This document shows, in pieces, positions 6,612 through 9,126 of a stretch of 9,126 bases of DNA. This DNA is from Candidatus Parcubacteria bacterium. Its GTDB lineage: Bacteria; Patescibacteriota; Minisyncoccia; Phycocordibacterales; CAIZLB01. Made by a program: the position numbers and the translations under genes. The notes below the pieces were generated by a model, which was not told where the DNA came from, ran no database searches, and saw only the letters and a program-made list of their open reading frames with translations. The first letter of the stretch is position 1. Every line of letters starts with the position of its first letter. The DNA lies in assembly GCA_014378965.1 (NCBI GenBank), contig JACMMR010000011.1, forward strand, positions 1 through 9,126, read 5' to 3'.

Positions 6612-8285
6612 ATGAAATGGTTAAACGAAAATAGCAGAAAATTCCTTGCAAAAGATTATATTAATGATGGGTCAACAGCAGAGGAACGTATTCGCTTTTT
6701 GGCAGAACATGCTGAAAAGATTCTAAAGATAGAAGGTTTTGCGGATAAGTTTTATGATTATATGGGAAGAGGATATTATTCTTTAGCTACACCTGTGTGG
6801 GTTAATTTCGGTTTTGCTAAAGGTTTGCCTATATCGTGTTTTGGATCATATGTTGGAGACACTATGGGTGATATTTTATACACAACAGCTGAGGTTGGGA
6901 TGATGAGTAAAAAGGGAGGTGGAACATCTGCATATTTTGGAGACTTGAGGTCAAGAGGATCTGCTATAACTAACAACGGAACCTCATCAGGTCCAGTTCA
7001 TTTTATGCAATTATTTGACACGGTAACAAACGTAGTGTCACAAGGATCAACCAGACGAGGTCATTTGGCGGCATATCTAAACGTTGAGCACCCTGATATT
7101 GAAGAATTTTTGGATATTGGTACAGAGGGAAATCCTATACAAGGACTTACAAATGCTGTGACTGTGACTGATGCATGGATGAAAGAAATGCAAGCAGGGG
7201 ATGATAAGAAAAGAAATATCTGGGCTAAGGTCTTGAAAAGAAGAACCGAGATTGGTTATCCTTATATTATGTTTTCCGACAATGTGAATAATAATACTGT
7301 GGAGGTGTACAAAGAAGGGAATCATAAGATCTATGCAAGTAACTTGTGTAGTGAGATTGCATTACCATCGAGTGACAAATGGTCATTTGTATGTTGTTTG
7401 TCATCGATGAATGCATTATATTTCGATGAATGGAAAGAAACAGATGCAGTGCAAACACTTACGTATTTCCTTGATGCAGTTATGACTGATTTTGTAAATA
7501 AGCTCGAAAGCTATAGAGATTCAGAAGATGCTGAGCGAAGACAAGAGTTTGTTTTTATGGAAAAATCTTACAATTTTGCGAAAGAAAACCGAGCTCTTGG
7601 AGTTGGTGTACTGGGATGGCATTCATACCTGCAAAGTAAGATGATTCCATTTGAAGGACAGGAGGCATATGATTTAAATCAGCAACTATTTAAATTTGTA
7701 AAAGAGAAAGCCTATGAAGCATCAGCTGAGATGGCTATCAAGTATGGTGAACCTTCAATGTTGATAGGAAGAGGACGACGAAATACAACACTCTGCGCTG
7801 TTGCTCCGACAACTTCATCTGCATTTATCTTGGGACAAGTATCACAAAGTATTGAACCTGTATGGTCAAACTGTTATGTAAAAGATATTGAGAAAATGAA
7901 AGTAACAATCAAGAATCCATTTCTGGAGACTTTACTTGAAGCAAAAGGGAAGAATACAAAAGAAGTATGGCAAGATATCCGAGATAAAGATGGATCCGTA
8001 CAGCATGTTGATTATCTATCAGATGAGGAAAAGGAGGTGTTTAAAACATTTGCAGAGTTAGATCAATTTGCTATCATTGACCAAGCCGGAGCAAGACAAA
8101 AGTATATTGATCAAGGACAATCATTAAACTTAATGATCAATCCAAAGACGACGACGACTAAGGAGATAAACGCATTATATATGGAGGCCTGGAAGTCAGG
8201 AGTGAAAACGTTGTACTACCAACACAGTATGAATGCCGCTCAAGTATTGAGTCGAAAGAAGGTGTGTATTAACTGTGAGGCATAA
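6612..8285 (+). CDS. nrdA: Ribonucleoside-diphosphate reductase, catalytic large subunit (no ATP-cone)
   Basis: The product has 557 residues against about 760 in E. coli NrdA. It starts directly in the catalytic part and lacks the N-terminal ATP-cone, which is on NrdB here. Active-site elements are complete: C76 (ISCFGSY) and C261 (VCCLSSMN) form the redox pair, NLCSE at 244-248 gives N244, thiyl-radical C246 and E248, Y535-Y536 (TLYYQHS) receive the radical from NrdB, and C552/C555 (VCINCEA) is the C-terminal reducing pair. The substrate phosphate loop is APTTSSA near 398-404. The segment MSKKGGGTSAYFGDLRSRG (98-116) lies in the allosteric specificity region. The enzyme reduces ribonucleotides to deoxyribonucleotides for DNA synthesis. 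No intein is present. The leader is A/C-rich (AAAAAAACACACAT) without a Shine-Dalgarno site. No glutaredoxin-like gene is adjacent. Confidence 0.94.
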   Translation: MKWLNENSRKFLAKDYINDGSTAEERIRFLAEHAEKILKIEGFADKFYDYMGRGYYSLATPVWVNFGFAKGLPISCFGSYVGDTMGDILYTTAEVGMMSKKGGGTSAYFGDLRSRGSAITNNGTSSGPVHFMQLFDTVTNVVSQGSTRRGHLAAYLNVEHPDIEEFLDIGTEGNPIQGLTNAVTVTDAWMKEMQAGDDKKRNIWAKVLKRRTEIGYPYIMFSDNVNNNTVEVYKEGNHKIYASNLCSEIALPSSDKWSFVCCLSSMNALYFDEWKETDAVQTLTYFLDAVMTDFVNKLESYRDSEDAERRQEFVFMEKSYNFAKENRALGVGVLGWHSYLQSKMIPFEGQEAYDLNQQLFKFVKEKAYEASAEMAIKYGEPSMLIGRGRRNTTLCAVAPTTSSAFILGQVSQSIEPVWSNCYVKDIEKMKVTIKNPFLETLLEAKGKNTKEVWQDIRDKDGSVQHVDYLSDEEKEVFKTFAELDQFAIIDQAGARQKYIDQGQSLNLMINPKTTTTKEINALYMEAWKSGVKTLYYQHSMNAAQVLSRKKVCINCEA

Positions 8286-8308
8286 TAGAAATATGTAGGA
8301 TTATATGC

Positions 8309-8314
8309 TATAAA
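8309..8314 (+). promoter_or_regulatory. Possible -10 element of the tRNA gene
   Basis: TATAAA lies 12 nt before the tRNA 5' end, with a poor -35 (TAGAAA, 8286-8291) at a 17-nt spacing. It sits inside a small inverted repeat, ATATGC/GCATAT (8303-8308 and 8317-8322). The tRNA could instead be processed from the nrdA transcript, which ends only 41 nt upstream. Confidence 0.35.
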
Positions 8315-8326
8315 TGGCATATAAAT

Positions 8327-8413
8327 GGAGGATTGGATGAGTGGTTGAAATCAACAGTTTACTAAACTGTCGAGCCCTAACGGGTTCCGTGAGTTCGAAT
8401 CTCACATCCTCCG
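8327..8413 (+). tRNA. tRNA-Ser with anticodon ACU (A34)
   Basis: An 87-nt type II tRNA folds completely. The acceptor stem is GGAGGAT with ATCCTCC, all seven pairs Watson-Crick. The D stem is GAT/ATC with GG in the loop. The anticodon stem is ACAGT (8354-8358) with ACTGT (8366-8370), with loop TTACTAA. The long variable arm is GAGCCC-TAAC-GGGTTC. The T arm is GTGAG-TTCGAAT-CTCAC. The discriminator is G73, as expected for serine, and CCA is not encoded (GCAAG follows). The long variable arm, 3-bp D stem and G73 identify serine. The anticodon at 8361-8363 is ACT, where nearly all bacterial genes of this type have GCT. It should read AGU. Everything else looks functional. Confidence 0.93.
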
Positions 8414-8418
8414 CAAGA

Positions 8419-8446
8419 AAATAGATACCGAAAGGTATCTATTTTT
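8419..8446 (+). terminator. Intrinsic terminator after tRNA-Ser
   Basis: A perfect 11-bp stem, AAATAGATACC (8419-8429) with GGTATCTATTT (8434-8444), is capped by a GAAA tetraloop and runs into a T-tract. It begins six bases after the tRNA 3' end and probably ends the nrd-tRNA transcription region. Confidence 0.9.
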
Positions 8447-8458
8447 ATTAGGAAAAAC

Positions 8459-8480
8459 GAAAGTGCAACTGTGCACTTTC
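8459..8480. repeat. Short perfect hairpin after the terminator
   Basis: GAAAGTGCA (8459-8467) pairs with TGCACTTTC (8472-8480) around a 4-nt loop. No T-tract follows on the plus strand (GAGTG). On the minus strand the hairpin runs into TCGTTTTTCC, so it could stop transcription coming from the right. The next 55 bases (8481-8536) weakly resemble the palindromic repeat family in inverted orientation (AGTGA, TTCG, CTTTATC), but too weakly to call. Confidence 0.5.
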
Positions 8481-8526
8481 GAGTGATATTCGAAAAGCTT
8501 TATCTTATTTTCAAAGAACTTTGTTC

Positions 8527-8581
8527 TGAGAAAATGGTAAAGGTGTACTGACCATCTAATGGTCGAATCTTACATACTCCG
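8527..8581 (+). pseudogene. tRNA-Ser relic or duplicated tRNA 3' end
   Basis: The last 19 bases (8563-8581) match the 3' end of the intact tRNA (8395-8413) at 17 of 19 positions: TCGAATCTTACATACTCCG against TCGAATCTCACATCCTCCG. Looser likeness continues upstream (TGAG, TGGT, TACT in the same order), but no acceptor 5' strand, D stem or T stem can form. It is therefore a dead copy, or an imperfect repeat left at a tRNA 3' end by an integration event. Confidence 0.5.
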
Positions 8582-8608
8582 AAATGAAAACACCCAGACA
8601 TTAATTTT

Positions 8609-8824
8609 ATGTGTATGAATTGTGGTAAGGATACGTGGGATGAATATTATATGTTACATAGTAATGTTTGGAAAAAAGATAATCCATTATGAATAGGAAA
8701 GTTGTGTGTTGTGTATTGAGAGAAGACTTAGTAGAAAACTGAATAAAAACATTTTACTAAAGTTGATGGAAATACCGATGACCCTAAGAGGACAGTTATT
8801 TTAAAGAATAGATTGTCGGTATAA
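8609..8824 (+). pseudogene. Decayed gene for a small Cys-rich conserved protein (in-frame stop and frameshifts)
   Basis: Three frames read in order give one plausible protein. Frame 1 from ATG 8609 encodes MCMNCGKDTWDEYYMLHSNVW and stops at TGA 8690-8692, yet the same frame then continues IGKLCV. A shift near 8708-8714 leads into CIERRLSRKLNKN. A second shift near 8750 leads into HFTKVDGNTDDPKRTVILKN, ending at TAA 8822. From memory, this resembles small bacterial proteins of the form CxxCGxDT...EYYMV...VW...G.LCIGCLExRLGRxL...DF, whose function I do not know. The two Cys pairs suggest metal binding in the ancestor. Disruptions at three points make expression of a full product unlikely. A sequencing error could explain one of them, but hardly all three. 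Confidence 0.6.
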
Positions 8825-8827
8825 AAA

Positions 8828-8961
8828 ATGCTAAAATTTAACCATTACCAATAACAAACATAAACATATATCCATTGAAAGCTTTTGATTTCAAAGAATG
8901 GCAGTCGGTTAATGGTCCTGAAGATATGGTCGGAGCAGAAAGGTTTATAAAAAATAAATAA
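8828..8961 (+). pseudogene. Second coding relic, unrecognised
   Basis: ATG 8828 opens MLKFNHYQ and stops at once (TAA at 8852-8854). A neighbouring frame runs from 8842 to TAA 8959-8961 and encodes a protein-like stretch ending LKAFDFKEWQSVNGPEDMVG then AERFIKNK. The two join sensibly as MLKFN-PLPITNINIYP with a shift near 8841. I do not recognise the family. It could be a short intact ORF without a usual start codon, but its position directly after another broken gene favours decay. Confidence 0.35.
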
Positions 8962-8964
8962 ATA

Positions 8965-8997
8965 AAAACGCCGGACCCGTAATAGGTCCAGTGTTTT
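8965..8997 (-). terminator. Terminator of the minus-strand gene at the right edge
   Basis: AAAACGCCGGACC (8965-8977) pairs with GGTCCAGTGTTTT (8985-8997), with one C-A mismatch and one G-T wobble, around a 7-nt loop. On the minus strand a long T-rich tract (GTTTTTATTTATTTATTTTT) follows, which fits termination of the gene ending at 9011. On the plus strand the tail is weaker. Confidence 0.75.
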
Positions 8998-9010
8998 GTG
9001 ATAAAAAAGT

Positions 9011-9126
9011 TCATTTTTTCCCCGAAGGTCTTTTTAAATATTTACCCTCATGATCCCATTCACGTTGCCAGTGCCCGCGAACGGTTACTTCGTTCCCTAA
9101 TCCATAAGCTCGGAGGAGGATTTGAA
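9011..9126 (-). CDS. C-terminal end of an unrecognised protein (5' part outside the window)
   Basis: On the minus strand one frame is open from the window edge to TGA at 9013-9011 and encodes 37 residues: QILLRAYGLGNEV, TVRGHWQREWDHEG, then KYLKRPSGKK. The other two minus frames have early stops. A terminator 13 bases downstream supports a real gene end. The Trp- and Arg-rich VRGHWQREW and the basic Lys-rich tail are notable, but I cannot assign a family. Base composition is higher in G+C than in the adjoining relic zone. Confidence 0.65.
   Translation of the reverse strand, partial: QILLRAYGLGNEVTVRGHWQREWDHEGKYLKRPSGKK

Noticed and set aside
5694..7458. Minus-strand open frames inside nrdB and nrdA
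   Set aside because: They are antisense shadows in AT-rich coding DNA. The translations are Cys/His/Ile-rich without family resemblance.
8481..8536. Third, inverted copy of the palindromic repeat
   Set aside because: Only short scattered matches (AGTGA, TTCG, CTTTATC, CTGA) remain. That is not enough to tell from chance without an alignment score.
8690..8692. TGA read as an amino acid (Gly or Trp) as in some CPR lineages
   Set aside because: The 3D-domain gene and the right-edge gene both end in TGA next to terminators, the long genes have no in-frame TGA, and the relic is also frameshifted.

Overview
The window looks like an AT-rich, small-genome bacterium of the Candidate Phyla Radiation (Patescibacteria, probably Parcubacteria-like). 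This is inferred from the mix of genes and signals: a tail-fibre-like S74 surface protein with a Pro-rich tail, near-leaderless promoters without Shine-Dalgarno sites, short intergenic spaces, and a two-gene ribonucleotide reductase locus with the ATP-cone on the small subunit. UGA acts as a normal stop (the 3D-domain gene ends in TGA just before a terminator), so this is not a UGA-recoded CPR lineage.

Layout. Positions 1-2408 (+) hold a large surface or fibre protein whose 5' end lies outside the window. It carries ten tandem 17-residue repeats and a C-terminal peptidase S74 intramolecular chaperone. A hairpin at about 2490-2520 separates it from a convergent secreted 3D-domain protein (2541-3122, -). 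That gene's promoter, a large palindromic repeat and the promoter of a D-2-hydroxyacid dehydrogenase (3333-4322, +) fill the divergent intergenic space. Next come an SLOG/LOG-like nucleotide-binding protein (4409-5008, +), a second and decayed copy of the palindromic repeat, and the ribonucleotide reductase pair: nrdB with a fused N-terminal ATP-cone (5289-6572) and a cone-less nrdA (6612-8285). These are followed by a serine tRNA with the very unusual anticodon ACU (8327-8413) and a textbook terminator.

Positions 8447-9010 are a gene graveyard: a hairpin, an imperfect copy of the tRNA 3' end, a frameshifted small Cys-rich protein gene and a second coding relic. A terminator then serves the last 37 codons of a minus-strand gene that runs off the right edge.

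How the parts work together. NrdA and NrdB form one enzyme that makes deoxyribonucleotides. The ATP/dATP activity switch is expected to act through the radical-generating subunit rather than the catalytic one. The dehydrogenase and the SLOG protein appear to be separately promoted metabolic genes. The S74 and 3D proteins are cell-surface or envelope functions.

The observations most worth following up are the tRNA-Ser(ACU), the dispersed palindromic repeat pair, the shared 13-nt promoter box fused to start codons, and the tRNA-adjacent decay zone. I found no CRISPR array, transposase, toxin-antitoxin pair or recognisable defence system. I do not see a clearly new multi-gene system here.
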